Below are positions 47,603 through 61,020 of a stretch of DNA of 64,000 nt, in pieces. This stretch comes from Pararge aegeria (taxonomy: Eukaryota > Arthropoda > Insecta > Lepidoptera > Nymphalidae): positions 2,487,501-2,551,500 of the forward strand of contig NC_053204.1 in the NCBI RefSeq assembly GCF_905163445.1. The letters are read 5' to 3'. How positions within the stretch are numbered: position 1 is the stretch's first letter; each line of letters starts with the position of its first letter. The notes under the pieces were generated by a model. That model was not told the origin of the DNA and searched no databases. It saw only the letters and a program-made list of their open reading frames with translations. Made by a program: the position numbers and the translations under genes.

Positions 47603-50600
47603 AGTATATAATGTACTTAAGTATATAATGTATTTAAATATAAAATGTACTAAAGTATATAATGTCTTTAAGTATATAATTTACATAAGTTTATAATGTA
47701 GTAAAGTATATAAAGTATTTAAGTATATAATGTATTCAAGTATATAATGTACTTAAGTATATAATGTATTTAAGTATATAATGTACTAAAGTATATAATG
47801 TAGTAAAGTATATAATATATTTAAGTATATTATGCATTTAAGTATAAAATGTATTTAAGTATATAATGTACCTAAGTATATAATGTACTTAAGTTTATAA
47901 GGAATTTAAGTATATAATGTACTTAAGTATAAAATGTATTTAAATGTATAATGCACTTAAGAATATAATGTATTTAAGTATATAATGTACTAAAGTATAT
48001 AATGTAGTAAAGTATATAAAGTATTTAAGTATATAATGTATTCAAGTATATAATGCATTTAAGTATATAATGTATCTAAGTATATAATGTACTTAAGTAT
48101 ATAATGTATTTAAATATAAAATGTACTAAAGTATATAATGTCTTTAAGTATATAATTTACATAAGTTTATAATGTAGTAAAGTATATAATGTAGTAAAGT
48201 ATATAAAGTATTAAAGTATATAAAGTATTAAAGTATATAATGTTCTCAAGTATATAATGAACTTTATTATATAATGTACTTAAGTATATAATGTATTTAA
48301 GTATATAATGTACTAAAGTATATAATGTACTTAAGTATATAATGTATTTTAATATATAATGTACTAAAGTATATAATGTTTTTAAGTATATAATGTAGTA
48401 AAGTATATAAAGTATTTAAGTATATAATGTATTCAAGTATATTATGCATTTAAGTATAAAATGTATTTAAGTATATAATGTACCTAAGTATATTATGTAC
48501 TTAAGTATATAAGGAATTTAAGTATATAATGTACTTAAGTATATAATGTATTTAAATATATAATGTACTAAAGTATATAATGTAGTAAAGTATATAAAGT
48601 ATTTAAGTATATAATGTATTCAAGTATATAATGCATTTAAGTATATAATGTACTTAAGTATATAATGTATTTAAATATAAAATGTACTAAAGTATATAAT
48701 GTATTCAAGTATATAATGTACTTAAGTATATAATGTATTTAAGTATATAATGTACTAAAGTTTATAATGTAGTAAAGTATATAATATATTTAAGTATATA
48801 ATGTATTCAAGTATATAATGCATTTAAGTATATAATTTATTTAAGTATATAATGTACTAAAGTTTAAAATGTAGTAAAGTATATAATGTACTTAAGTATA
48901 TAATGTATTTTAATATATAATGTACTAAAGTATATAATGTAGTAAAGTGTATAAAGTATTTAAGTATATAATGTATTTAAGTATATTATGCATTTAAGTA
49001 TAAAATGTATTTAAGTATATAATGTACCTAAGTATATAATCTACTTAAGTTTATAAGGAATTTAAGTATATAATGTACTTAAGTATATAATGTATTTAAA
49101 TGTATAATGTACTTAAGTATATAATATATTCAAGTATATAATGCATTTAAGTATATAATGTACTTAAGTATATAATGTATTTAAGTATATAATGTAGTAA
49201 AGTATATAAAGTATTAAAGTATATAAAGTATTAAAGTATATAGTGTACTCAAGTATATAATGTATCTTAGTATATACTGTACTTAAGTATATAATGTATT
49301 TAAGTATATAATGTACTAAAGTATATAATGTAGTAAAGAATATAATGTATTCAAGTATATAATGCATTTAAGTATATAATTCATTTAAGTATATAATGTA
49401 TTAAAGTATATAATGTACTTAAGTATATAATGTATTTTAATATATAATGTACTAAAGTATATAATGTTTTAAAGTATATAATGTAGTAAAGTATATAAAG
49501 TATTTAAGTATATAATGTACTTAAGTATATAATGTATTTAAGTATATAATGTACTAAAGTATATAATGTAGTAAAGTATATAAAGTATTTAAGTATATAA
49601 TGTATTCAAGTATATAATGCATTTAAGTATATAATTTATTTAAGTATATAATGTACTAAAGTATTTAATGTAAGTATATAATGTATTTAAGTATATAATG
49701 TACTAAAGTATTTAATGTAGTAAAGTATATAATGTACTTAAGTATATAATGTATTTTAATATATAATGTACTAAAGTATATAATGTAGTAAAGTATATAA
49801 AGTATTTAAGTATATTATGCATTTAAGTATAAAATGTATTTAAGTATATAATGTACCTAAGTATATAATGTACTTAAGTTTATAAGGAATTTAAGTATAT
49901 AATGTACTTAAGTATATAATGTATTTAAATGTATAATGTACTTAAGTATATAATGTATTTAAGTATATAATGTACTAAAGTATATAATGTAGTAAAGTAT
50001 ATAAAGTATTTAAGTATATAATGTATTCAAGTATATAATGCATTTAAGTATAAAATGTATTTAAGTATATAATGTACTAAAGTATATAATGTAGTAAAGT
50101 ATATAATGCACTAAAGTGTATAATGTAGTAAAGTATATAATGTATTCAAGTATATTATGCATTTAAGTATAAAATGTATTTAAGTATATAATGTACCTAA
50201 GTATATAATGTACTTAAGTTTATAAGGAATTTAAGTATATAATGAACTTAAGTATATAATGTATTTAAATGTATAATGTACTTAAGTATATAATGTATTT
50301 AAGTATATAATGTACTAAAGTATATAATGTAGTAAAGTATATAAAGTATTTAAGTATTTAATGTATTCAAGTATATAATGCATTTAAGTATATAATGTAT
50401 CTAAGTATATAATGTACTTAAGTATATAATGTATTTAAATATAAAATGTACTAAAGCATATAATGTCTTTAAGTATATAATTTACATAAGTTTATAATGT
50501 AGTAAAGTATATAAAGTATTTAAGTATATAATGTATTTAAGTATATAATGCATTTAAGTATATAATGTATCTAAGTATATAATGTACTTAAGTATATAAA

Positions 50601-51461
50601 GTATTTAAGTATATAATGTACTTAAGTATATAATGTATTTAAGTATATAATGTACTAAAGTATTTAAGTATATAATGTAGTAAAGTATATAAAGTATTTA
50701 AGTATATAATGTATTCAAGTATATAATGCATTTAAGTATATAATGTATTTAAGTATATAATGTACATAAGTATTTAATGTAGTAAAGTATATAATGTACT
50801 TAAGTATATAATGTATTTTAATATATAATGTACTAAAGTATATAATGTAGTAAAGTATGTAAAGTATTTAAGTATATAATGTATTCAAGTATATTATGCA
50901 TTTAAGTATAAAATGTATTTAAGTATATAATGTACCTAAGAATATAATGTACTTAAGTTTATAAGGAATTTAAGTATATAATGTACTTAAGTATATAATG
51001 TATTTAAATGTATAATGTACTTTAGTATATAATGTATTTAAGTATATAATGTACTAAAGTATATAATGTAGTAAAGTATATAAAGTATTTAAGTATATAA
51101 TGTATTCAAGTATATAATGCATATAAGTATATAATGTATTTAAGTATATAATGTACTAAAGTATTTAATGTAGTAAAGTATATAATGTACTTAAGTATAT
51201 AATGTATTTTAATATATAATGTACTAAAGTATATAATGTAGTAAAGTATATAAAGTATTTAAGTATATAATGTAGTAAAGTATATAAAGTATTTAAGTAT
51301 ATAATGTATTCAAGTATATAATGCATTTAAGTATATAATGTACTAAAGTATTTAATGTAGTAAAGTATATAATGTACTTAAGTATATAATGTATTTTAAT
51401 ATATTATGTACTAAAGTATATAATGTAGTAAAGTATATAAAGTATTTAAGTATATAATGTA
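47603..51461 (+). repeat. 17-bp satellite array, second block
   Basis: Same unit and same variant order as the first block. The 49,164-49,367 segment is a near copy of 42,262-42,465; the minus translations differ by one residue visible near the start. Both are followed by an unusual 13-bp short unit (AAGTATTT(G/A)ATGT at 42,762 and 49,663). This ties the two sides of the RTE-like insertion to one duplicated ancestor. Confidence 0.95.
51455..51461. repeat. Target-site duplication, CR1/L2-like LINE, left
   Basis: TAATGTA is repeated at 52,463-52,469. Removing the element and one copy restores a perfect satellite unit (AAGTATATAATGTATTC). Confidence 0.6.
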
Positions 51462-51784
51462 GATAGATAGATAGATAAATTCTTTATTGCACACAATTTA
51501 TAATATAAATTGAAAACATAAATACAAGAAGAATAACAATGCGCAAAGGCGGTCTTATCGCTTTAAGCGATCTCCTCCAGACAACCCTTAATGAAAGAAG
51601 AACAGGAGTATGGAAACGGGATAGTGCAATTTTAAAAATATATAACATAAACTACATCTACTATATATAACAATAATACATAAACAGCTAATACAAATAC
51701 AAATAATACAGAAATAAATACATACACATATAAACATAAATAAATATAAATATACACAAATACATACAGAGCAAATATATTAGT
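51462..51784 (-). other. 3' UTR and microsatellite tail of the CR1/L2-like LINE
   Basis: Minus strand: AT-rich UTR with a conserved hairpin-like segment (GATCGCTTAAAGCGATAAGA), then AATAAAG and the tandem TATC/ATCT tail meeting satellite at 51,461. Confidence 0.75.
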
Positions 51785-52462
51785 TTATGACTCCGTAGAT
51801 AAATAATATTCTTTTAAACGACTTTTGAAGATGCTTAATGATTTAGACTGTCTTATGTCTCTTGGCAATCCATTCCAGAGTATAACCACCTTGACTGTAA
51901 AAGAATTTCCATACGCATGCGAGTGACTGGCAGGAACATGCAACCTGTTGTCATCCTTAGCCCTCAAATAGCACTGAACATTGCTACCAAGAAAGTTGAA
52001 TCGCTCTTTTAAATATGGTGGCGTCTGAGGATAAAATAAAATAGAATATAAAAGACAAAGAGCGTGCAAGTTCCTACGTGATCGAATTGGTAGCCAGTTT
52101 AACCGAGAACGATACTCGGACACATGATCAAACTTACGTATACCAAAGATAAACCGTATACATACGTTCTGCAGCCTCTCCAGTTTATCGAGCATGGTCT
52201 CTGATAAATCCAAGTAGCAAATATCAGCATAGTCTAAAATAGGTAATAGAAGAGAATTAGCTAAGAGAATTTTAGTTTTTAACGGTAGAAACTTCTTCCA
52301 CCGTCTCAAGTATCCAACAGCGGCAAAAATTTTGCGACTCATTTCAGAAACTTGAGGTACCCAAGACATTGTATTGTCCAAAATTAGCCCAAGGTCTCTG
52401 ACTGCACTATTCCAAGGTATAACAGTACCTTCAAATAGAACAGGTGGTAACCTGTAACCTGG
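51785..52462 (-). pseudogene. LINE reverse transcriptase C-terminal part (CR1/L2-like)
   Basis: The element frame runs from the truncation point at 52,462 to a stop at 51,785. It reads VRDLGLILDNTMSWVPQVSE, GYLRRWKKFLPLKTKILLAN, LLLPILDYADICYLD, KLERLQNVCIRFIFGI, YRSRLNWLPIRSRRNLHALC, PPYLKERFNFLG and VKVVILWNGLPRDIRQSKSL, ending YYLSTES. This is the conserved post-catalytic region of CR1/L2/Rex-group non-LTR RTs, about 225 residues. The apparent start lies in satellite DNA and is not genuine. The frame is uninterrupted, so the insertion is fairly young, but the endonuclease and palm domains are absent. Confidence 0.85.
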
Positions 52463-55400
52463 TAATGTATTCAAGTATATAATGCATTTAAGTATATAAT
52501 GTATCTAAGTATATAATGTACTTAAGTATATAATGTATTTAAATATAAAATGTACTAAAGTATATAATGTCTTTAAGTATATAATTTACATAAGTTTATA
52601 ATGTAGTAAAGTATATAAAGTATTTAAGTATATAATGTATTCAAGTATATAATGTACTTAAGTATATAATGTTTTTAAGTATATAATGTACTAAAGTATA
52701 TAATATATTTAAGTATATAATGTATTCAAGTATATAATGCATTTAAGTATATAATGTATTTAAGTATATAATGTACTAAAGTTTAAAATGTAGTAAAGTA
52801 TATAATGTACTTAAGTATATAATGTATTTTAATATATAATGTACTAAAGTATATAATGTAGTAAAGTGTATAAAGTATTTAAGTATATAATGTATTCAAG
52901 TATATTATGCATTTAAGTATAAAATGTATTTAAGTATATAATGTACCTAAGTATATAATCTACTTAAGTTTATAAGGAATTTAAGTATATAATGTACTTA
53001 AGTATATAATGTATTTAAATGTATAATGTACTTAAGTATATAATGTATTCAAGTATATAATGCATTTAAGTATATAATGTACTTAAGTATATAAGTATAT
53101 AATGTATCTAAGTATAAAATGTACTTAAGTATATAATGTATTTAAGTATATAATGTAGTAAAGTATATAAAGTATTAAAGTATATAAAGTATTAAAGTAT
53201 ATAGTGTACTCAAGTATATAATGTATCTTAGTATATACTGTACTTAAGTATATAATGTATTTAAGTATATAATGTACTAAAGTATATAATGTTGTAAAGT
53301 ATATAATGTATTCAAGTATATAATGCATTTAAGTATATAATTCATTTAAGTATATAATGTATTAAAGTTTATAATGTACTTAAGTATATAATGTATTTTA
53401 ATATATAATGTACTAAAGTATATAATGTACTTAAGTATATAATGTATTTTAATATATAATGTACTAAAGTATATAATGTTTTAAAGTATATAATGTAGTA
53501 AAGTATATAAAGTATTTAAGTATATAATGTACTTAAGTATATAATGTATTTAAGTATATAATGTACTAAAGTATATAATGTAGTAAAGTATATAAAGTAT
53601 TTAAGTATATAATGTATTCAAGTATATAATGCATTTAAGTATATAATGTATTTAAGTATATAATGTACTAAAGTATTTAATGTAGTAAAGTATATAAAGT
53701 ACTTAAGTATATAATGTATTTTAATATATAATGTACTAAAGTATATAATGTAGTAAAGTATATAAAGTATTTAAGTATATAATGTATTTAAGTATATAAT
53801 GTACTAAAGTATTTAATGTAGTAAAGTATATAATGTACTTAAGTATATAATGTATTTTAATATATAATGTACTAAAGTATATAATGTAGTAAAGTATATA
53901 AAGTATTTAAGTATATAATGTATTCAAGTATATTATGCATTTAAGTATAAAATGTATTTAAGTATATAATGTACCTAAGTATATAATGTACTTAAGTTTA
54001 TAAGGAATTTAAGTATATAATGTACTTAAGTATATAATGTATTTAAATGTATAATGTACTTAAGTATATAATGTATTTAAGTATATAATGTACTAAAGTA
54101 TATAATGTAGTAAAGTATATAAAGTATTTAAGTATATAATGTATTCAAGTATATAATGCATTTAAGTATATAATGTATCTAAGTATATAATGTACTTAAG
54201 TATATAATGTATTTAAATATAAAATGTACTAAAGTATATAATGTCTTTAAGTATATAATTTACATAAGTTTATAATGTAGTAAAGTATATAATGTAGTAA
54301 AGTATATAAAGTATTTAAGTATATAATGTAGTAAAGTATATAATGTTCTCAAGTATATAATGAACTTAAGTATATAATGTACTTAAGTATATAATGTATT
54401 TAAGTATATAATGTACTAAAGTATATAATGTACTTAAGTATATAATGTATTTTAATATATAATGTACTAAAGTATATAATGTTTTTAAGTATATAATGTA
54501 GTAAAGTATATAAAGTATTTAAGTATATAATGTATTTAAGTATATTATGCATTTAAGTATAAAATGTATTTAAGTATATAATGTACCTAAGTATATAATG
54601 TACTTAAGTATATAATGTACTTAAGTATATAATATATTTAAGTATATAATGTACTAAAGTATATAATGTAGTAAAGTATATAAAGTATTTAAGTATATAA
54701 TGTATTCAAGTATATTATGCATTTAAGTATAAAATGTATTTAAGTATATAATGTACCTAAGTATATAATGTACTTAAGTTTATAAGGAATTTAAGTATAT
54801 AATGTACTTAAGTATATAATGTATTTAAATGTATAATGTACTTAAGTATATAATGTACTTAAGTATATAAGTATATAATGTATCTAAGTATATAATGTAC
54901 TTAAGTATATAATGTATTTAAGTATATAATGTAGTAAAGTATATAAAGTATTGAAGTATATAAAGTATTAAAGTATATAGTGTACTCAAGTATATAATGT
55001 ATCTTAGTATATACTGTACTTAAGTATATAATGTATTTAAGTATATAATGTACTAAAGTATATAATGTAGTAAAGTATATAATGTATTCAAGTATATAAT
55101 GCATTTAAGTTTATAATGCATTTAAGTATATAATGTATTCAAGTATATAATGTACTTAAGTATATAATGTATTTTAATATATAATGTACTAAAGTATATA
55201 ATGTACTTAAGTATATAATGTATTTAAGTATATAATGTACTAAAGTATATAATGTAGTAAAGTATATAAAGTATTTAAGTATATAATGTATTCAAGTATA
55301 TAATGCATTTAAGTATATAATGTATTTAAGTATATAATGTACTAAAGTATTTAATGTAGTAAAGTATATAATGTACTTAAGTATATAATGTATTTTAATA

Positions 55401-58140
55401 TATAATGTACTAAAGTATATAATGTAGTAAAGTATATAAAGTATTTAAGTATATAATGTAGTAAAGTATATAATGTAGTAAAGTATATAAAGTATTTAAG
55501 TATATAATGGACTTAAGTATATAATGTATTTAAGTATATAATGTACTAAAGTATATAATGTAGTAAAGTATATAAAATATTTAAGTATATAATGTATTCA
55601 AGTATATAATGCATTTAAGTATATAATGTATTTAAGTATATAATGTACTAAAGTATTTAATGTAGTAAAGTATATAAAGTACTTAAGTATATAATTTATT
55701 TTAATATATAATGTACTAAAGTATATAATGTAGTAAAGTATATAAAGTATTTAAGTATATAATGTATTCTTGTATATAATGCATTTAAGTATATAATGTA
55801 TTTAAGTATATAATGTACTAAAGTATTTAATGTAGTAAAGTATATAATGTACTTAAGTATATAATGTATTTTAATATATAATGTACTAAAGTATATAATG
55901 TAGAAAAGTATATAAAGTATTTAAGTATATAATGTATTCAAGTATATTATGCATTTAAGTATAAAATGTATTTAAGTATATAATGTACCTAAGTATATAA
56001 TGTACTTAAGTTTATAAGGAATTTAAGTATATAATGTACTTAAGTATATAATGTATTTAAATGTATAATGTACTTAAGTATATAATGTATTTAAGTATAT
56101 AATGTACTAAAGTATATAATGTAGTAAAGTATATAAAGTATTTAAGTATATAATGTATTCAAGTATATAATGCATTTAAGTATATAATGTATCTAAGTAT
56201 ATAATGTACTTAAGTATATAATGTATTTAAATATAAAATGTACTAAAGTATATAATGTCTTTAAGTATATAATTTACATAAGTTTATAATGTAGTAAAGT
56301 ATATAATGTAGTAAAGTATATAAAGTATTTAAGTATATAATGTAGTAAAGTATATAATGTTCTCAAGTATATAATGAACTTAAGTATATAATGTACTTAA
56401 GTATATAATGTATTTAAGTATATAATGTACTAAAGTATATAATGTACTTAAGTATATAATGTATTTTAATATATAATGTACTAAAGTATATAATGTTTTT
56501 AAGTATATAATGTAGTAAAGTATATTAAGTATTTAAGTATATAATGTATTTAAGTATATTATGCATTTAAGTATAAAATGTATGTAAGTATATAATGTAC
56601 CTAAGTATATAATGTACTTAAGTATATAAGGAATTTAAGTATATAATGTACTTAAGTATATAATGTATTTAAGTATATAATGTACTAAAGTATATAATGT
56701 AGTAAAGTATATAAAGTATTTAAGTATATAATGTATTCAAGTATATAATGCATTTAAGTATATAATGTATTTAAGTATATAATGTACTAAAGTATATAAT
56801 GTACTTAAGTATATAATGTATTTTAATATATAATGTACTAAAGTATATAATGTATGTAGTAAAGCATATAAAGTATTTAAGTATATAATGTATTCAAGTA
56901 TATTATGCATTTAAGTATAAAATGTATTTAAGTATATAATGTACCTAAGTATATAATCTACTTAAGTTTATAAGGAATTTAAGTATATAATGTACTTAAG
57001 TATATAATGTATTTAAATGTATAATGTACTTAAGTATATAATGTACTTAAGTATATAAGTATATAATGTATTTAAGTATATAATGTACTTAAGTATATAA
57101 TGTATTTAAGTATATAATGTAGTAAAGTATATAAAGTATTAAAGTATATAAAGTATTAAAGTATAAAGTGTACTCAAGTATATAATGTATCTTAGTATAT
57201 ACTGTACTTAAGTATATAATGTATTTAAGTATATAATGTACTAAAGTATATAATGTAGTAAAGTATATAATGTATTCAAGTATATAATGCATTTAAGTTT
57301 ATAATGCATTTAAGTATATAATGTATTCAAGTATATAATGTACTTAAGTATATAATGTATTTTAATATATAATGTACTAAAGTATATAATGTACTTAAGT
57401 ATATAATGTATTTAAGTATATAATGTACTAAAGTATATAATGTAGTAAAGTATATAAAGTATTTAAGTATATAATGTATTCAAGTATATAATGCATTTAA
57501 GTATATAATGTATTTAAGTATATAATGTACTAAAGTATTTAATGTAGTAAAGTATATAATGTACTTAAGTATATAATGTATTTTAATATATAATGTACTA
57601 AAGTATATAATGTAGTAAAGTATATAAAGTATTTAAGTATATAATGTAGTAAAGTATATAAAGTATTTAAGTATATAATGTATTCAAGTATATAATGCAT
57701 TTAAGTATATAATGTATTTAAGTATATAATGTACTAAAGTATTTAATGTAGTAAAGTATATAATGTACTTAAGTATATAATGTATTTTAATATATAATGT
57801 ACTAAAGTATATAATGTAGTAAAGTATATAAAGTATTTAAGTCTATAATGTATTCAAGTATATTATGCATTTAAGTATAAAATGTATTTAAGTATATAAT
57901 GTACCTAAGTATATAATGTACTTAAGTTTATAAGGAATTTAAGTATATAATGTACTTAAGTATATAATGTATTTAAATGTATAATGTACTTAAGTATATA
58001 ATGTATTTAAGTATATAATGTACTAAAGTATATAATGTAGTAAAGTATATAAAGTATTTAAGTATATAATGTATTCAAGTATATAATGCATTTAAGTATA
58101 TAATGTATCAAAGTATATAATGTACTTAAGTATATAATGT
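52463..58140 (+). repeat. 17-bp satellite array, third block
   Basis: Same unit family and variant order. Three minus-strand frames of 67 codons (53,125, 54,901, 57,089) have almost the same translation because they fall at the same place in the higher-order repeat. The 8-bp partial unit AAGTATAT is present near 53,090, 54,866 and 57,053. Confidence 0.95.
58137..58140. repeat. Target-site duplication, LTR retrotransposon, left
   Basis: ATGT, repeated at 63,169-63,172. Removing the element and one ATGT restores the usual succession of satellite units (TACTT, TATTT, then the AAATATAAAATG core). Confidence 0.75.
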
Positions 58141-58630
58141 TTTAGGGGGGGCAATGAGTTGTGAGTTATGATCTTCCGATGATGTTTAGGTTTGTTTTAA
58201 ATGTTAAACACACTTGTAGTTCAGAATCACTTTACTCCGATATTTACAATATTGTTTAGGGCCGATAAGAAACACAATAACATTCGTTTTACATTGAGCG
58301 ACACGACTGATGCACGAATCCAATAGCGGACTGCCGGCACGCGGTTAGTGTACCGACTACCTACATGCAAACGACGACGTCATAATACCAGTCGGCAGTT
58401 TGTGCGTTTCAACTGCGAGATCGGTATGGACTATTGTTGAATTACACCGGTAGGTACGATCGTAAATGTAAGTTTGTGAATGTTGATATGTATGTTTGTG
58501 TGAATGTTTGTATGTTCAAATTGTTATTGGTAAATTAGAATAAGGTGTTAAGTTATATATGTATGTAAAGTATTTAGGTTAATTATTATGATATAAGTAT
58601 TTCGTTTATATATTGTTATCAGACCCTACA
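58141..58630 (-). repeat. 3' LTR (element orientation), 490 bp
   Basis: On the minus strand it starts TGTAGGGTCTGATAACAATA and ends GCCCCCCCTAAA. It differs from the other LTR only at 58,157 (A against C), 58,580 (T against A) and 58,582 (A against G). The end is not the usual CA. Confidence 0.93.
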
Positions 58631-58642
58631 CCACCCCCCTCC
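58631..58642 (-). promoter_or_regulatory. Polypurine tract
   Basis: Minus-strand GGAGGGGGGTGG lies directly upstream of the 3' LTR and just after the pol stop codon. It is the expected primer for plus-strand DNA synthesis; its position fits, but two T/G steps make it G-rich and not purely purine. Confidence 0.75.
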
Positions 58643-58650
58643 AGAGACCG

Positions 58651-61020
58651 TCAAGGGCGATAAAAATTTGGTTTTCTGACTTGGCGGCCGGAATGAGTTC
58701 GATAACCATTAAAATTACATTTTTCAGATGGCTGCTCATCTTCATTAGGATTGGGGTCGCTTTGGTCGTTTAATAAATAGGCTGGTTTAAGGCGGTCTAT
58801 TGATACCGTTACTTCCTTGCCATTAACTAATAGATTGAAAACTTTGTCGTTGCGAGATAACACTTTATACGGTCCTGTGTAGGCAGGTTGTAATGAGCCA
58901 CGTGATGCATCTTCTCTAAGGAAAACGTGATCGGTGGTCTCTAAAGCTTTGAAAACAAAAACTTTGTTCCTACCATGCCGTGCAGCTGGTACAGGCCGCA
59001 ATTTCTCAGCGAACGAGCGCAGACGGGCCGTAAAATCGGTTATGTCTGTGGTAATATTTACCGAGGAGTGAAAAAATTCTCCAGGTAGCCGTAAAGGTTC
59101 ACCATATAAAAGCTCTGCCGAAGAAGCTTGAAGGTCTTCCTTAAAGGCACTTCTTATCCCCAGAAGCACCCAAGGTAATGACTCTGTCCATTTATCATTT
59201 GCATGACAGACAATGGACGCTTTGAGTTGCCTATGAAAGCGTTCGACTAAGCCATTGCAAGAGGGATGGTATGCTGTTGTCCTTTTATGCTCAAATCCAG
59301 CTATCTTTGACAGATAACTGAACAGAGCGGATTCAAATTGGCGGCCTCGATCTGTCACAATAGTCTCTGGGCTGCCAAAGCGCGATATCCAACCTGACAA
59401 CAAGGCTTTTGCTGTCGTTTCGGCTGTAATGTCAACTATTGGTATGACTTCCGCCCATCTAGTAAAACGGTCTACGGCTGTCAAACAATAGCGATAACCT
59501 TCTGAAGACGGTAAAGGCCCCACGATATCAATGTGGATATTTTTGAATCGTGCGCGGGGTAGGTTATATGTGCCTAAGGGTGCAGACACATGCCTGCTTA
59601 CTTTTGCACGCTGGCAAGCTAGACATGATTGTGCCCACGACCTGCAATCTCTCCTTATGCCCGGCCAAACAAAACGTTCGGCTATTAATTTGGCAGTTGC
59701 GTTGACGCCTGGGTGGCTGAGGGAGTGCAGGCTCTCAAAGACTTGTCTTCTTAGCTGTTTGGGAACGAATGGTCTGGGAGTCGATGTACTGACGTCGCAG
59801 TAAACAAAAGATTGACTTCCAGGTAGATTCGTCCTTTGTAAGCGAAGAGAAGACTTTTCCTTGAGATAATTAGCTAACTCAGGATCTGAAGCTTGACATT
59901 CTGCTAGAGACTCAAGACTGACTGGAGCGTGTAGTTCATCCACTCGAGATAAGGTGTCGGCTACGACGTTGTCCTTGCCGGATATATGCCTTATGTCGGT
60001 GGTGAATTGCGCTATAAAGTCAAGGTGTCTATACTGTCTTGGAGAACAGTTGGCTTTTCGTTCGTGAAAAGCAAAACTGATAGGTTTATGATCAGTATAG
60101 ATCACAAAATGTCGAGCCTCTAACATATGTCTGAAATATTTAATTGCTTCATATATAGCAAGCAGTTCCCTGTCATATGGAGAATATTTTTTCTGTGAAG
60201 GAATTAGCTTCCTAGAGAAAAACGCTAAAGGTTCCCAATCTTCACCTTTTTTCTGTTGCAGAACTGCTCCTATAGCCACGTCCGAAGCGTCTATCACGAG
60301 TGCGAGCTTAGCCTCGAAGTCAGGGTGTGCTAACAATACTGCATTAGCCAGGCTATCGTTGCAGTCCTGAAATGCTTGAAATGTGTCCCCCGTCAGATGT
60401 ATTGGTTGAGATCCCTTCGCCGTGCCAACTAATAAAGCATGCAAAGGGGCCTGTATTTGAGCTGCTTTCGGCAAGAAACGCCTGTAGAAATTTAGCATGC
60501 CCAAAAACCTTCTGAGCTGACGGATATCTTTAGGCTGGGGGAAATCTTTAATAGCTTGAACTGAAATATCCAGTGGCTTAGTTCCTTTTTCTGAAATAAG
60601 GTGTCCTAGAAATTTCACCTCTGGTACGGCAAAGACACATTTTGATATATTAATAAGCATACCGTAATCTCTTAGCCTACTCAATATCTGGCGAAGATGT
60701 TCTCCATGTTCCACTTCGTTTCTGCTAAAAATTAAAAAATCGTCCAAGTAACAATAACAGAAGTCGAGTCCCCGGGTCATCTCGTCTACAAACCGCTGGA
60801 ACGTTTGGGCGGCGTTGCGGAGACCGAATGTCATAAACGGGAACTCATAAAGCCCGAAGGGTGTTGTTATTGCAGTCTTCGGGATATCCTCGGGACTGAC
60901 AGGTATCTGATTATAGGCCTTCACGAGATCAATCGTGCTAAAAACTTTACAACCAGCTATGCTGTGGGCAAAGTCATGGATATGCCTTATCGGATACCTA
61001 TCAGGGATTAGTCCTGGCAT
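58651..61020 (-). CDS. pol: Pol fragment: RT (palm onward), RNase H, integrase
   Basis: Frame of 789 codons; the ATG at 61,020 lies at a frameshift and is not the natural start. RT: ST-D31-LVKAY and the catalytic YLDD at residues 91-94, continuing through [10 protein letters not shown]. RNase H at about 238-360 with D244, E285, D310 and D355 as the likely acidic set. Integrase: HHCC zinc module H432, H436, C466, C469; catalytic D498, D557 and E593 (D,D35E spacing); GPF/Y module near residue 716 (YTGPYKV) in a chromodomain-free C-terminus ending [13 protein letters not shown]. These enzymes copy the element RNA and insert the DNA. All listed catalytic residues are intact. The N-terminal RT part and protease lie in another frame (61,001-61,780). 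Confidence 0.93.
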   Translation of the reverse strand: MPGLIPDRYPIRHIHDFAHSIAGCKVFSTIDLVKAYNQIPVSPEDIPKTAITTPFGLYEFPFMTFGLRNAAQTFQRFVDEMTRGLDFCYCYLDDFLIFSRNEVEHGEHLRQILSRLRDYGMLINISKCVFAVPEVKFLGHLISEKGTKPLDISVQAIKDFPQPKDIRQLRRFLGMLNFYRRFLPKAAQIQAPLHALLVGTAKGSQPIHLTGDTFQAFQDCNDSLANAVLLAHPDFEAKLALVIDASDVAIGAVLQQKKGEDWEPLAFFSRKLIPSQKKYSPYDRELLAIYEAIKYFRHMLEARHFVIYTDHKPISFAFHERKANCSPRQYRHLDFIAQFTTDIRHISGKDNVVADTLSRVDELHAPVSLESLAECQASDPELANYLKEKSSLRLQRTNLPGSQSFVYCDVSTSTPRPFVPKQLRRQVFESLHSLSHPGVNATAKLIAERFVWPGIRRDCRSWAQSCLACQRAKVSRHVSAPLGTYNLPRARFKNIHIDIVGPLPSSEGYRYCLTAVDRFTRWAEVIPIVDITAETTAKALLSGWISRFGSPETIVTDRGRQFESALFSYLSKIAGFEHKRTTAYHPSCNGLVERFHRQLKASIVCHANDKWTESLPWVLLGIRSAFKEDLQASSAELLYGEPLRLPGEFFHSSVNITTDITDFTARLRSFAEKLRPVPAARHGRNKVFVFKALETTDHVFLREDASRGSLQPAYTGPYKVLSRNDKVFNLLVNGKEVTVSIDRLKPAYLLNDQSDPNPNEDEQPSEKCNFNGYRTHSGRQVRKPNFYRP

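Larger units (their letters stand above)
51462..52462 (-). mobile_element. CR1/L2-like LINE, 5'-truncated (1,001 bp)
   Basis: On the minus strand this has a truncated ORF2 end, then a 3' UTR with AAGGGTTGTCTGGAGGAGAT, CGCTTAAAGCGATAAGACCG and CCTTTGCGCATTG, then AATAAAGAATTT and a tetranucleotide tail (four ATCT-type repeats). The tail and 5' truncation are typical of target-primed insertion in this group. The 3' UTR relates it to the fragments at 4,437 and 17,880. No catalytic RT motif remains. Confidence 0.85.
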
